This document shows positions 1 through 6,208 of a stretch of DNA of 7,381 nucleotides, in pieces. The stretch spans positions 1 to 7,381 of the forward strand of contig JAXEOR010000191.1 in the NCBI GenBank assembly GCA_034117945.1, written 5' to 3'. The translations under genes and the position numbers were made by a program. The DNA comes from SIG438 sp034117945. Lineage in GTDB: Bacteria > Bacillota > Clostridia > HGM11514. Every line of letters starts with the position of its first letter. Positions within the stretch are counted from its first letter, which is position 1. The notes beneath the pieces were generated by a model. That model was not told where the DNA came from. It made no database searches and worked only from the letters and a program-made list of their open reading frames with translations.

Positions 1-1675
1 AACCGTATTCCCCGCCTTCCCGCTCCAGGCGGCGCAGACGGACAGAATAGGCCTCCTCTGTTTGCAGTCTTTCCCGCATTCGCTCGAGCCCCGCCTCGGC
101 ATACAGCATAGCCCGATCGTCAGGATGCACCCATTTCTCCCCAAAGGTTCTCAGACTGACGGAATAGGATTCGGGTATTTTTCGGCTTCTGTTCGGCAAA
201 ACCAGTGCCCGCTGGTTTTCCTTTCGCCGCAGATAGATCAAATCGTTTTGCAGATCCACCCGCCACAGGGCATAATAATCCTGGCTCAGGGCATAAATCA
301 TATCCAGATGATCCCGGTTCTCCATGTGCAGCTTTTCCTTTGCACTGCGATATTTCTCCTGCAAGCTCTGCTGGGACTGCTCTAACTCCTGAATCCGCAA
401 ATACTGACCTGTAATATTTTTATAAATGCCCACTGCCAGATCAGTGGGTTGACCATGATTATCAAACACCGTTTGCAGCATCATCTCATAAACATATTCC
501 CTGCCCGCCGTATCGGTCAGCTTCACCACGCCGCCGGCTTCCTTTGCACCCTGTATAATCTCTTCATAAATGCGGATATATTCCGCCTCTGTATCCTTGG
601 ATACAATACTGCCCTTTTTTACAATCTCATAGGGAACGCCGGGCTGTTTCTCCAGCACGTTAAAATTTCTTGCCATCCATTCATCGCAGTACACGGTTCG
701 TTCCTTCCGGTTGTAGGTAAACACCAGATTTTCCGCCTCCTTGGCGGCGATCTGGAAGGCCTTAATGCTGGTGGTCAGCCGTTCCTGAAGCTGCACCCGC
801 TCTGTAATATCCATAATGGCACCCTGAAAAAAGGGTTTTCCCATTCCTTCAATATAATCTGTCCGATCCTCCACCCAAATATAGCCGCTTTTGGCCTTGA
901 TACGATACTCAAAGTATAGCCCGTCATGACGGATGGAGGCCATATTTTTTTCACCGCTGAAAAGCTTGTTCCAGTCATCGGGATGAATCATATTTTTAAA
1001 CTTATCGTCAAACAAATCCTTGATCTCCTGGCGGGTGTATCCAAGCATATTTAAAAACTTGTTGCTGACAAACAAAAAATCGTAATCCGGCATGTCTGCA
1101 CAGCGGTGATACCCAACAGGAACGGTATTGTTTAAATACTGCAGCTCCCGATTCTTTTGCTCCAGCTCCTTCACGCTCTGCTGCATGTTCAGCTGCTGCT
1201 CCATAATTCCGGTAATATCCAGCCGAAAGCTTAAAATAGCCCGGCGATGCTCCTGGGTTTCAATCACCTTGCTTTTGTCCAGCACCCAGAACAGGCTCCC
1301 GTCCCGGCGGGGCATCCGATAGGTGGAAGTATATTCCCTGCCCAGGGAATACTGCTCCCATTTTCCCCCAAACAAAAGGGCAAAATCCTCGTAGTAAACG
1401 GTATTCATCACCTTGCCCTGAATGGCAACGGAAAATTCCTCATAGGAATCATATCCCATCATGCCATACAGTTCCCCGCTGGCAAAACAAAGAGGAAACC
1501 CTTTTTCGCAATAGCTGCAAATAATCCCCATCGGAAACAGTTCCGCCAAAAAAGAGGCCGCAGCCAAATGGTTTTTCCCCGGATCTCCGGCAGGATATCC
1601 GTTTTCATCCAAAACCCCAAGCTCTGTTAAATGCTCTAAAAATGCCTTATTGTCATGAATTTGCTTTGAATTCAT
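1..1675 (-). CDS. Multi-PAS sensory protein, partial (C-terminus off the left edge)
   Basis: The frame is open from the ATG at 1675 to the window edge, giving 558 residues without a stop. A GAGGGAG ribosome binding site (1683-1689) lies 7 nt before the ATG. Four PAS-like units are visible. PAS1 (about 45-157) has YRMPRRDGSLFW and ends in LDITG. PAS2 (about 182-295) is the clearest, with FLNMLGYTRQEI, IHPDDW, a KSGYIWVED strand and an MDITER end. PAS3 (about 300-425) ends in YKNITGQ. PAS4 (about 461 onward) carries WVHPDDR and is cut by the edge. Gln/Glu-rich, probably coiled-coil linkers lie at about 158-181 and 426-455. There is no signal peptide or membrane segment, so it is probably a cytosolic sensor. 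PAS chains of this kind in Clostridia often end in GGDEF, GGDEF-EAL or histidine kinase domains; which applies here cannot be seen. The ligand is unknown. It is transcribed separately from the ior operon. Confidence 0.85.
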   Translation of the reverse strand, partial: MNSKQIHDNKAFLEHLTELGVLDENGYPAGDPGKNHLAAASFLAELFPMGIICSYCEKGFPLCFASGELYGMMGYDSYEEFSVAIQGKVMNTVYYEDFALLFGGKWEQYSLGREYTSTYRMPRRDGSLFWVLDKSKVIETQEHRRAILSFRLDITGIMEQQLNMQQSVKELEQKNRELQYLNNTVPVGYHRCADMPDYDFLFVSNKFLNMLGYTRQEIKDLFDDKFKNMIHPDDWNKLFSGEKNMASIRHDGLYFEYRIKAKSGYIWVEDRTDYIEGMGKPFFQGAIMDITERVQLQERLTTSIKAFQIAAKEAENLVFTYNRKERTVYCDEWMARNFNVLEKQPGVPYEIVKKGSIVSKDTEAEYIRIYEEIIQGAKEAGGVVKLTDTAGREYVYEMMLQTVFDNHGQPTDLAVGIYKNITGQYLRIQELEQSQQSLQEKYRSAKEKLHMENRDHLDMIYALSQDYYALWRVDLQNDLIYLRRKENQRALVLPNRSRKIPESYSVSLRTFGEKWVHPDDRAMLYAEAGLERMRERLQTEEAYSVRLRRLEREGGEYG

Positions 1676-1715
1676 CCTTTTTCTCCCTCTTTACTTCTTC
1701 TCTTTCTCTCTTTTT
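1676..1715 (-). other. Polypurine leader including the ribosome binding site of the PAS gene
   Basis: Read on the coding (minus) strand, the 40 nt just before the PAS gene ATG are purines except for one T (position 1693). The stretch includes the GAGGGAG Shine-Dalgarno at 1683-1689. It is the end of a predicted 5' untranslated region of about 124 nt. Such a tract should be unstructured and keep the start site open. Any regulatory use is inference. Confidence 0.5.
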
Positions 1716-1805
1716 ATATCCTTCGTTTTGCAAAAGCAGACTATCACCATGCATTTCAAATGTTCTTTTCAAAAAAAACTGATTTTTATAAAACAATCCA
1801 GTTAA

Positions 1806-1835
1806 ATTATACCATTTTTCGTGCCATTTTGTCAA
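1806..1835 (-). promoter_or_regulatory. Consensus sigma-A promoter of the PAS gene
   Basis: On the minus strand a perfect -35 hexamer TTGACA (1830-1835) is followed after 18 bp by a perfect -10 hexamer TATAAT (1806-1811). Transcription should start near 1799, leaving a leader of about 124 nt before the ATG at 1675. I see no recognisable c-di-GMP or other riboswitch core in that leader. It holds a short perfect dyad TTTTGCAAAA at 1726-1735 and the purine tract next to the gene. Confidence 0.8.
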
Positions 1836-1852
1836 TATGATTCGCAAGCTCC

Positions 1853-1893
1853 CCGTTAATATGCCGTTAATATACCGTTAATGATCCGTAAAT
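1853..1893 (-). repeat. Four 11-bp direct repeats upstream of the PAS promoter, probable operator
   Basis: On the minus strand the 8-mer ATTAACGG occurs three times (1853-1860, 1864-1871, 1875-1882) and once as ATTTACGG (1886-1893). The period is exactly 11 bp, with 3 variable bases in each unit. The array ends 17 bp upstream of the -35 hexamer, at about -55 to -95 from the predicted start, in the same orientation as the gene. OmpR/PhoB-family response regulators bind 11-bp direct repeats, and Bacillus PhoP boxes are TTAACA-like repeats with this period. Binding by such a regulator is inferred; the repeats themselves are plain in the sequence. Confidence 0.7.
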
Positions 1894-1934
1894 TTTTTTG
1901 GAAAGTCCCATTTTGGCGCATTAATAAAGCAAAA

Positions 1935-1954
1935 CCCCTCCTAAAAAGGAGGGG
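1935..1954 (-). terminator. Intrinsic terminator of the ior-ligase-ACT operon
   Basis: A perfect 7-bp GC-rich stem (CCCCTCC 1935-1941 with GGAGGGG 1948-1954) closes a 6-nt loop. On the minus strand it is followed by TTTTGCTTT (1934-1926). On the plus strand no T-run follows, so it should stop minus-strand transcription only. It lies about 75 nt beyond the stop of the ACT gene and separates that operon from the PAS gene promoter. Confidence 0.85.
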
Positions 1955-1956
1955 CA

Positions 1957-1987
1957 AGACCGCTGATTTTGACTTTGTCAGCGGTCT
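1957..1987 (-). repeat. 10-bp perfect hairpin in the operon 3' untranslated region
   Basis: AGACCGCTGA (1957-1966) pairs perfectly with TCAGCGGTCT (1978-1987) around an 11-nt loop. It ends only 2 nt before the terminator stem. A shorter competing dyad, TGAC-TTT-GTCA (1970-1980), overlaps the loop and the inner arm. No T-run follows directly, so it is not a terminator alone. It could protect the 3' end of the message or be part of a dispersed intergenic repeat. Confidence 0.65.
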
Positions 1988-1989
1988 GA

Positions 1990-2008
1990 GGACAGCCAAA
2001 TGCCGCCC
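1990..2008 (-). other. 7-bp hairpin with G-U pairs, first of three stacked hairpins
   Basis: On the minus strand GGGCGGC (2008-2002) can pair with GCTGTCC (1996-1990) around the loop ATTTG, with five Watson-Crick and two G-U pairs. On the plus strand the same two positions are A-C mismatches. The stem therefore forms only in the minus-strand transcript, as expected for a structured tail of the operon message. It sits 20 nt beyond the ACT gene stop. Confidence 0.5.
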
Positions 2009-2028
2009 TTCAAAAATTTTATTTTGTA

Positions 2029-2457
2029 TTAAAACAAATCCTGCTGGCCGATCACACGAATCCCCTCTGCCGTCAAAGCGGTTTTGGCGGTTTCGTTGTC
2101 GTTCACACGGAAGACCATGGTCGCCTCCTGCTCTTTCCGGGATAAAAACGCATAGGTATACTCCACGTCAACCCCATGCTCAGACAGCACGCTCAGCACC
2201 TTTGCCATGCCGCCCGGCTGATCGGTGATCGCCACCGCCAGAACCTCTGTGGCAATTGCAGTATAGCCCTTTTCGTTCAAAACGGTCAGCAGCCGGTCAG
2301 GATGCTCCGCAATAATTCTTAAAATTCCAAAATCCTGTGAATCTGCAATGGAAACCGCCCGTAGATTGACGCCCTTTTCTCCCATCCACTGGGTCACCTC
2401 TGCCAGCTGCCCCATTTTATTTTCCAAAAAAATTGAAATTTGCGTAACGCTCATCAT
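2029..2457 (-). CDS. Tandem ACT-domain protein, probable amino-acid-binding regulator
   Basis: This 142-residue protein consists only of two ACT domains. ACT1 covers about 5-70, with the ligand-loop motif ENKMGQLAEVT at 12-22 and GVNL at 29-32. ACT2 covers about 72-141, with TDQPGGMAKVL at 78-88 and GVDVEYTYAF at 95-104. There is no catalytic or DNA-binding domain. ACT pairs typically bind amino acids at domain interfaces and regulate metabolism. Small ACT proteins of this kind commonly accompany phenylacetate-CoA ligase and ior genes in anaerobes, so an aromatic amino acid or aryl acid ligand is a reasonable guess but unproven. It is the last gene of the operon, 26 nt after the ligase stop. 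I chose the first of two adjacent ATGs because GAAAGG lies 7 nt before it; a start at 2454 is nearly as good. Confidence 0.9.
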   Translation of the reverse strand: MMSVTQISIFLENKMGQLAEVTQWMGEKGVNLRAVSIADSQDFGILRIIAEHPDRLLTVLNEKGYTAIATEVLAVAITDQPGGMAKVLSVLSEHGVDVEYTYAFLSRKEQEATMVFRVNDNETAKTALTAEGIRVIGQQDLF

Positions 2458-2483
2458 GCTCCCGCCTTTCTTCTATCATTTTA

Positions 2484-3791
2484 TTAATCATGCAGCTTTC
2501 TCTTGTCCACAACCCGAACAGCCTTGCCCTCGCTTCTGACAATGCTCTTGGGAGGAACCAGATGCATTTTGGGATTGATCCCTAGCATGGTTTTGATTGC
2601 ACCGGCCAGGCTTTGCTCCTTTTGCTCCAAATCCTTCACGGTATCGGAAAATTGTCCAGCATTCAGCTCTACATAAATATCCAGCGTGTCGGTATTGTGC
2701 TTGCGGTCCACCTCAATCCGATAGTTGGGAGAATAGCCCTGCTCCAGCAGCACCGTTTCGATCTGAGAGGGGAACACATTCACTCCACGGATGATCAGCA
2801 TATCGTCGCTTCTGCCCATAGGCTTGCTCATTTTGATAAAGGTTCTGCCGCAGGAGCATTTTTTCCGGCTGAGAACACAAATATCCCGCGTGCGGTACCG
2901 CAGCAGAGGAAAGGCTTCCTTGGTGATGCTGGTAAAGACCAACTCTCCCTTTTCCCCTTCCGGGAGCACCTCGCCTGTGTCAGGATCGATAATTTCCGCA
3001 ATAAAATGATCCTCATTGATATGCATTCCGGTTTGCTCCTCACATTCAAAGGAAACCCCCGGGCCGCTGGTTTCGGTCAATCCGTAGATATCATAGGCCT
3101 TAATCCCTAAGGAACGCTCGATATCCCGGCGCATCTCCTCCGTCCAAGGCTCCGCACCAAAAATACCGGCCTTCAGCTTGATATCATCCGGCGTTAAGCC
3201 CATATCATGCAGGGTTTCGCCGATGTAGGCTGCGTAAGAGGGGGTGCAGCACAAAATGGTAGAGCCAAGATCCCGCATAAATTGAATTTGTCGCTCGGTA
3301 TTGCCCGAGGACATAGGCAGAGTCAGACAGCCCACCTTGTGAGATCCACCATTTAAGCCGGGGCCTCCTGTGAACAGGCCGTACCCATAGCTGACGTGGC
3401 ACACATCCTCCTTGGTGCCCCCTACCGCCATAATCGCTCTGGCGCAGCAGTCCTCCCACAAGTCAATATCGTGCTGGGTGTAAAAGGCCACAACACGCTT
3501 TCCGGTGGTACCGCTGGTAGACTGAATTCTCACGCAGTCTGCCAAAGGCTTCGCCAGCAAGCCGTAAGGATAGGCCTCCCGCAAATCATTCTTGGTCAAA
3601 AAGGGCAGCTTATGAAGATCGTCCACCGACCGAATATCCTCCGGCGCAACTCCCTTTTCCTCCATCATTTTACGGTAATAGGGTACGTGATCATACACAT
3701 GTCTTACCTGCTTGACAAGGCGCTCGTCCTGCCAAGCCCTGATTTGTTCCGGAGAAGCACATTCGATCTCCGGCTGATAATAATTTCCCAT
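2484..3791 (-). CDS. paaK: Phenylacetate-CoA ligase (AMP-forming), PaaK family
   Basis: The enzyme activates phenylacetate or a related arylacetate with ATP and joins it to CoA, via an acyl-adenylate. From the ATG at 3791 it has 435 residues, the normal family length. Visible adenylation motifs are STSGTTGK (91-98, phosphate loop), YGLTE (236-240), RTRD (300-303) and GRSDDMLIIRG (326-336). The likely catalytic lysine of the C-terminal lid is K423 in SEGKAVRV. A CSCG motif near 312 is usual in this family. The frame extends upstream to 3836, but GCGAGG (3801-3806) lies 9 nt before the ATG at 3791, and that protein begins MGNYYQPEIE as family members do; the longer forms would overlap iorB. Its place in the ior operon suggests it supplies or shares arylacetyl-CoA with IorAB. 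The true acid (phenyl-, indole- or hydroxyphenylacetate) cannot be told. Confidence 0.93.
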   Translation of the reverse strand: MGNYYQPEIECASPEQIRAWQDERLVKQVRHVYDHVPYYRKMMEEKGVAPEDIRSVDDLHKLPFLTKNDLREAYPYGLLAKPLADCVRIQSTSGTTGKRVVAFYTQHDIDLWEDCCARAIMAVGGTKEDVCHVSYGYGLFTGGPGLNGGSHKVGCLTLPMSSGNTERQIQFMRDLGSTILCCTPSYAAYIGETLHDMGLTPDDIKLKAGIFGAEPWTEEMRRDIERSLGIKAYDIYGLTETSGPGVSFECEEQTGMHINEDHFIAEIIDPDTGEVLPEGEKGELVFTSITKEAFPLLRYRTRDICVLSRKKCSCGRTFIKMSKPMGRSDDMLIIRGVNVFPSQIETVLLEQGYSPNYRIEVDRKHNTDTLDIYVELNAGQFSDTVKDLEQKEQSLAGAIKTMLGINPKMHLVPPKSIVRSEGKAVRVVDKRKLHD

Positions 3792-3800
3792 GGGTCTGTA

Positions 3801-3806
3801 CCTCGC
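3801..3806 (-). promoter_or_regulatory. Ribosome binding site that sets the ligase start
   Basis: GCGAGG on the minus strand lies 9 nt before the ATG at 3791, in the 19-nt gap after the iorB stop. The upstream in-frame ATGs at 3836 and 3824 have no comparable site. This supports the 435-residue product. Confidence 0.7.
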
Positions 3807-3810
3807 TTTC

Positions 3811-4392
3811 TTAAACTGATTCATATCCCAAAGCAAATGCTTTTTGATTCACTTCTAAAAACTTTTGGGGGACGGTAGCGGTCAGTGCTGCTTCAAACTG
3901 TTCCCGCTTCATGGGGGAATGGGCGGCAAACACTCCCATCAGAACCACATTGACCGCCTTTACGGTACCGGCCTGACGGGCTTTTTCCAAAGCGTCCACC
4001 GTTACGGTATGAATTCCCTTATCCCGCAGAGTTTGCAAAATATTTTTCGGATATTCCATAGCGCCCGTGATCACCGGCATAGGATCCTTTTGCTGGGTGT
4101 TCACAATTAAGGTTCCCTCCGGCTTAAGATACTCAATCCAGCGATAGGCCTCCAGCTCCTCAAAGGCCAGAATCACATCTGCGCCGCCCTTTTCCACGAT
4201 GGGAGAATAGACCTGATCGCCGTACCGGACGTAAGTAACCACGCTGCCGCCCCGCTGGGACATTCCGTGCACCTCAGATACCTTCACGTCATATCCGGCG
4301 GAAACGGCGGTATTCCCCAACAGCCTGCTGGCCAGTAGCGTTCCCTGGCCGCCAACCCCTACGATCATAATACTGGTTGTGTTATTTGACAT
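3811..4392 (-). CDS. iorB: Indolepyruvate:ferredoxin oxidoreductase, beta (gamma-domain) subunit
   Basis: IorB is the small partner of IorA in the ferredoxin-linked oxidative decarboxylation of arylpyruvates to arylacetyl-CoA. The 193-residue protein is a single 2-oxoacid oxidoreductase gamma-type domain. It starts with a glycine-rich loop GVGGQG (12-17) and carries the family motif EVHGMSQRGG (40-49). Its length is normal for the family. A frame extends to 4473, but the ATG at 4392 has GGAGG (4402-4406) 9 nt upstream and begins just before the IMIVGVGGQG strand, so I take it as the start. It overlaps the end of iorA by 11 bp, which suggests coupled translation and matched subunit amounts. 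The ligase gene follows after 19 nt. Confidence 0.93.
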   Translation of the reverse strand: MSNNTTSIMIVGVGGQGTLLASRLLGNTAVSAGYDVKVSEVHGMSQRGGSVVTYVRYGDQVYSPIVEKGGADVILAFEELEAYRWIEYLKPEGTLIVNTQQKDPMPVITGAMEYPKNILQTLRDKGIHTVTVDALEKARQAGTVKAVNVVLMGVFAAHSPMKREQFEAALTATVPQKFLEVNQKAFALGYESV

Positions 4393-6124
4393 TGTTCTGT
4401 TCCTCCGTTCCAATTGCTCCAGGCTTGCAGACTCTTTGACACAGACCGCAGCCGTTGCACACCGTTTGATCAATCACCGGCCGGCCGTTCTTCAACGAAA
4501 TGGCCGGGCAGCCAATTTTCATGCACATTTTACAATTGACGCATTTGCTCTCCCTAATGGCAATCGGTCCGGGGAAACGGACGTTTTTCAAAAGAGCACA
4601 GGGGCGGCGGGCAATGATCACCGACGGCTCCCGAGCCGCCATTTCTTCTTTGATTGCCTGCTCCAGACCTTTTAAATCAAAGGGATCCTCCACTCTCACC
4701 CGGCGAATCCCCAGGGACTTACACAAGGCCTCCAGATTGATTGCGGTGGTCTGATCACCCTGTAGGGTTTTGCCGGTGGTGGGGTTTTGCTGATGCCCCG
4801 TCATGCCGGTAATGGAATTATCCAGCACAATCACCGTTCCGGTGGACTGGTTATACACCATATTCACCAGGCCGGTAATGCCGCTGTGGGCAAAGGTGGA
4901 ATCCCCCAAAATGGCCACGGTGTTTTCCCCAAAGGCAGGGTCTGCTTTTTCCATGCCGTGCATCATGCCGATGCTTGCTCCCATACAAACGCAGGTATCA
5001 ATGCTTTGCATGGGCGCCAAAGCCCCCAGGGTATAGCAGCCAATGTCCCCGGTCACATGAACCCCCAGCTTTTTCAAGGTGTAATGAACACCTCTGTGAG
5101 GGCAGCCGGCGCACATCACGGGAGGCCGGACAGGAAGAGGCTCCTCAATCCGGAAGGTTTCCGTCTTGGTTCCCAAAAGGGCAGAGGCAATCAGCTCAGC
5201 GCTGTATTCTCCCTCCAAGGGCAGCAGCTCTTTTCCCTTCACCTGCAGACCCAACTCCTTACAAAACTCCTCGATCACAGCGTCCAGCTCTTCGATCACA
5301 TAAACCGTTTCATACTTGGCACAAAATTGCCTGATCTTTTCTGCCGGCAAGGGATAGGTCATCCCCAGCTTTAACACACCGGCCTCAGGCAGCGCTTCCT
5401 TCACATATTGATAACAGGTTCCGGAGGTAATCACGCCCATAGAGCCTGCCCCCTCCTCGATCCTGTTAAAGTCCGCAGTTTCTCCCAGCTTCGCCATATC
5501 CCGCAGGCGCTGCTCCACCAGAGGATGGCGCACCTTAGCCATGGCGGGCATCATCACATACTTTCCCGGATTTTTCTCATACTCCCGATTGGGAAGCTCC
5601 TGCCGGTCGCACAATTCCACCAGGCTTTGAGAATGAGCCACTCTGGTGCACAGGCGCAAAATCACGGGAGTATCATAGGTTTCAGAAAGAGTAAAGGCCA
5701 GCTTGGCAAACTCTTTGCATTCAGCACTGTCCGAGGGCTCCAAAACCGGAACTTTGGCCGCCTTTGCCACTCTTCTGGTATCCTGCTCGTTTTGACTGGA
5801 GTGCATTCCGGGGTCGTCCGCAACCACCAGCACCAGGCCGCCGTTTACGCCGGTGTAGGAAGCGGTATAGACCGGATCTGCCGCCACGTTTAAGCCAACA
5901 TGCTTCATGCAGGAGGCGGCTCTTGCCCCCGCCACGCTGGCGCCTACGGCAGTTTCCACCGCCACCTTTTCGTTGGGCGCCCATTCTGCATAAATTTCGT
6001 CATATTCTGCCGCAAATTCTGTAATTTCAGTGCTGGGGGTTCCGGGATAGGAGGAAACGACCTTCACGCCCGCTTCATAAAACCCTCTGGCCACAGCCTG
6101 ATTTCCTAATAAAATCTGTTTCAT
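4382..6124 (-). CDS. iorA: Indolepyruvate:ferredoxin oxidoreductase, alpha subunit (thiamine diphosphate and Fe-S)
   Basis: IorA is the catalytic subunit that decarboxylates indolepyruvate, phenylpyruvate and hydroxyphenylpyruvate, passing electrons to ferredoxin. The 580-residue protein is full length. The N-terminal pyrimidine-binding domain has SSYPGTPSTEI (24-34). The thiamine diphosphate domain (about 335-510) has CAGCPHRG (338-345), GDIGCYTLG (359-367) and the cofactor motif from GDS (407-409) to DNSITGMTG (435-443). The C-terminus is a ferredoxin-like domain with two cysteine quartets: C528, C531, C534, C539 (CX2CX2CX4C) and C556, C559, C562, C566 (CX2CX2CX3C). The four-residue gap in the first quartet is usual for IorA. 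It is the first gene of the operon; AAAGGA (6136-6141) lies 11 nt before the ATG. Substrate preference among aryl pyruvates cannot be read from sequence. Confidence 0.96.
   Translation of the reverse strand: MKQILLGNQAVARGFYEAGVKVVSSYPGTPSTEITEFAAEYDEIYAEWAPNEKVAVETAVGASVAGARAASCMKHVGLNVAADPVYTASYTGVNGGLVLVVADDPGMHSSQNEQDTRRVAKAAKVPVLEPSDSAECKEFAKLAFTLSETYDTPVILRLCTRVAHSQSLVELCDRQELPNREYEKNPGKYVMMPAMAKVRHPLVEQRLRDMAKLGETADFNRIEEGAGSMGVITSGTCYQYVKEALPEAGVLKLGMTYPLPAEKIRQFCAKYETVYVIEELDAVIEEFCKELGLQVKGKELLPLEGEYSAELIASALLGTKTETFRIEEPLPVRPPVMCAGCPHRGVHYTLKKLGVHVTGDIGCYTLGALAPMQSIDTCVCMGASIGMMHGMEKADPAFGENTVAILGDSTFAHSGITGLVNMVYNQSTGTVIVLDNSITGMTGHQQNPTTGKTLQGDQTTAINLEALCKSLGIRRVRVEDPFDLKGLEQAIKEEMAAREPSVIIARRPCALLKNVRFPGPIAIRESKCVNCKMCMKIGCPAISLKNGRPVIDQTVCNGCGLCQRVCKPGAIGTEEQNNVK
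4402..4406 (-). promoter_or_regulatory. Ribosome binding site of iorB, inside the end of iorA
   Basis: A full GGAGG lies 9 nt before the iorB ATG at 4392 and within the last codons of iorA. It decides the iorB start against the longer frame beginning at 4473, and supports independent or coupled initiation within the overlap. Confidence 0.75.
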
Positions 6125-6164
6125 GGATGTTTGGTTCCTTTCTATATAAGATACCTTTCTTTCT

Positions 6165-6193
6165 ACTATACTACAAAATGAAGGAATTGTAAA
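6165..6193 (-). promoter_or_regulatory. Promoter of the ior-ligase-ACT operon
   Basis: On the minus strand TTTACA (6188-6193) and TATAGT (6165-6170) are separated by exactly 17 bp, each one mismatch from the sigma-A consensus. The predicted start is near 6158, giving a leader of about 33 nt, too short for a riboswitch. The promoter lies in the 84-bp gap after the nth stop. No terminator hairpin is visible in that gap, so some read-through from nth is possible. Confidence 0.65.
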
Positions 6194-6208
6194 CCGTTTT
6201 TGACAAAT

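Noticed and set aside
449..919. Plus-strand open frame of 156 codons, and others at 62-385 and 1247-1630
   Set aside because: All are antisense to the continuous PAS-domain frame, whose recognisable motifs show that the minus strand is the coding one.
1676..1799. Cyclic-di-GMP or other riboswitch in the PAS gene leader
   Set aside because: I could not find a conserved aptamer core or stable paired stems; the leader is AT- and purine-rich.
1653..1847. 64-codon minus-strand frame over the PAS gene leader
   Set aside because: It would start upstream of the predicted transcription start, across the promoter, and its lysine/glutamate-rich end merely translates the purine tract.
1853..1893. CRISPR array or replication iterons
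   Set aside because: The repeat unit is only 11 bp with 3-bp spacers, far too short for CRISPR, and no replication gene or DnaA-box cluster is nearby; placement ahead of a promoter favours an operator.
1881..2228. 115-codon plus-strand frame
   Set aside because: It runs through the terminator hairpins and antisense to the ACT gene, with low-complexity Arg/Pro-rich sequence typical of a shadow frame.
3792..3836. N-terminal extension of the ligase
   Set aside because: The upstream ATGs overlap iorB, lack good ribosome binding sites and precede the sequence where family members begin.
3396..3878. Plus-strand open frame of 160 codons and the minus-strand frame at 3205-3459
   Set aside because: Shadows of the ligase gene; composition follows the ligase codons and no motif is visible.
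4393..4473. N-terminal extension of IorB
   Set aside because: The 27 extra residues are antiparallel in nothing but frame to conserved iorA cysteine codons and look unlike any IorB N-terminus; GGAGG 9 nt before 4392 marks the real start.
4787..5374. Plus-strand open frame of 195 codons
   Set aside because: It lies wholly antisense to iorA within strongly conserved coding sequence, its product resembles no family I know, and it has no convincing ribosome binding site.
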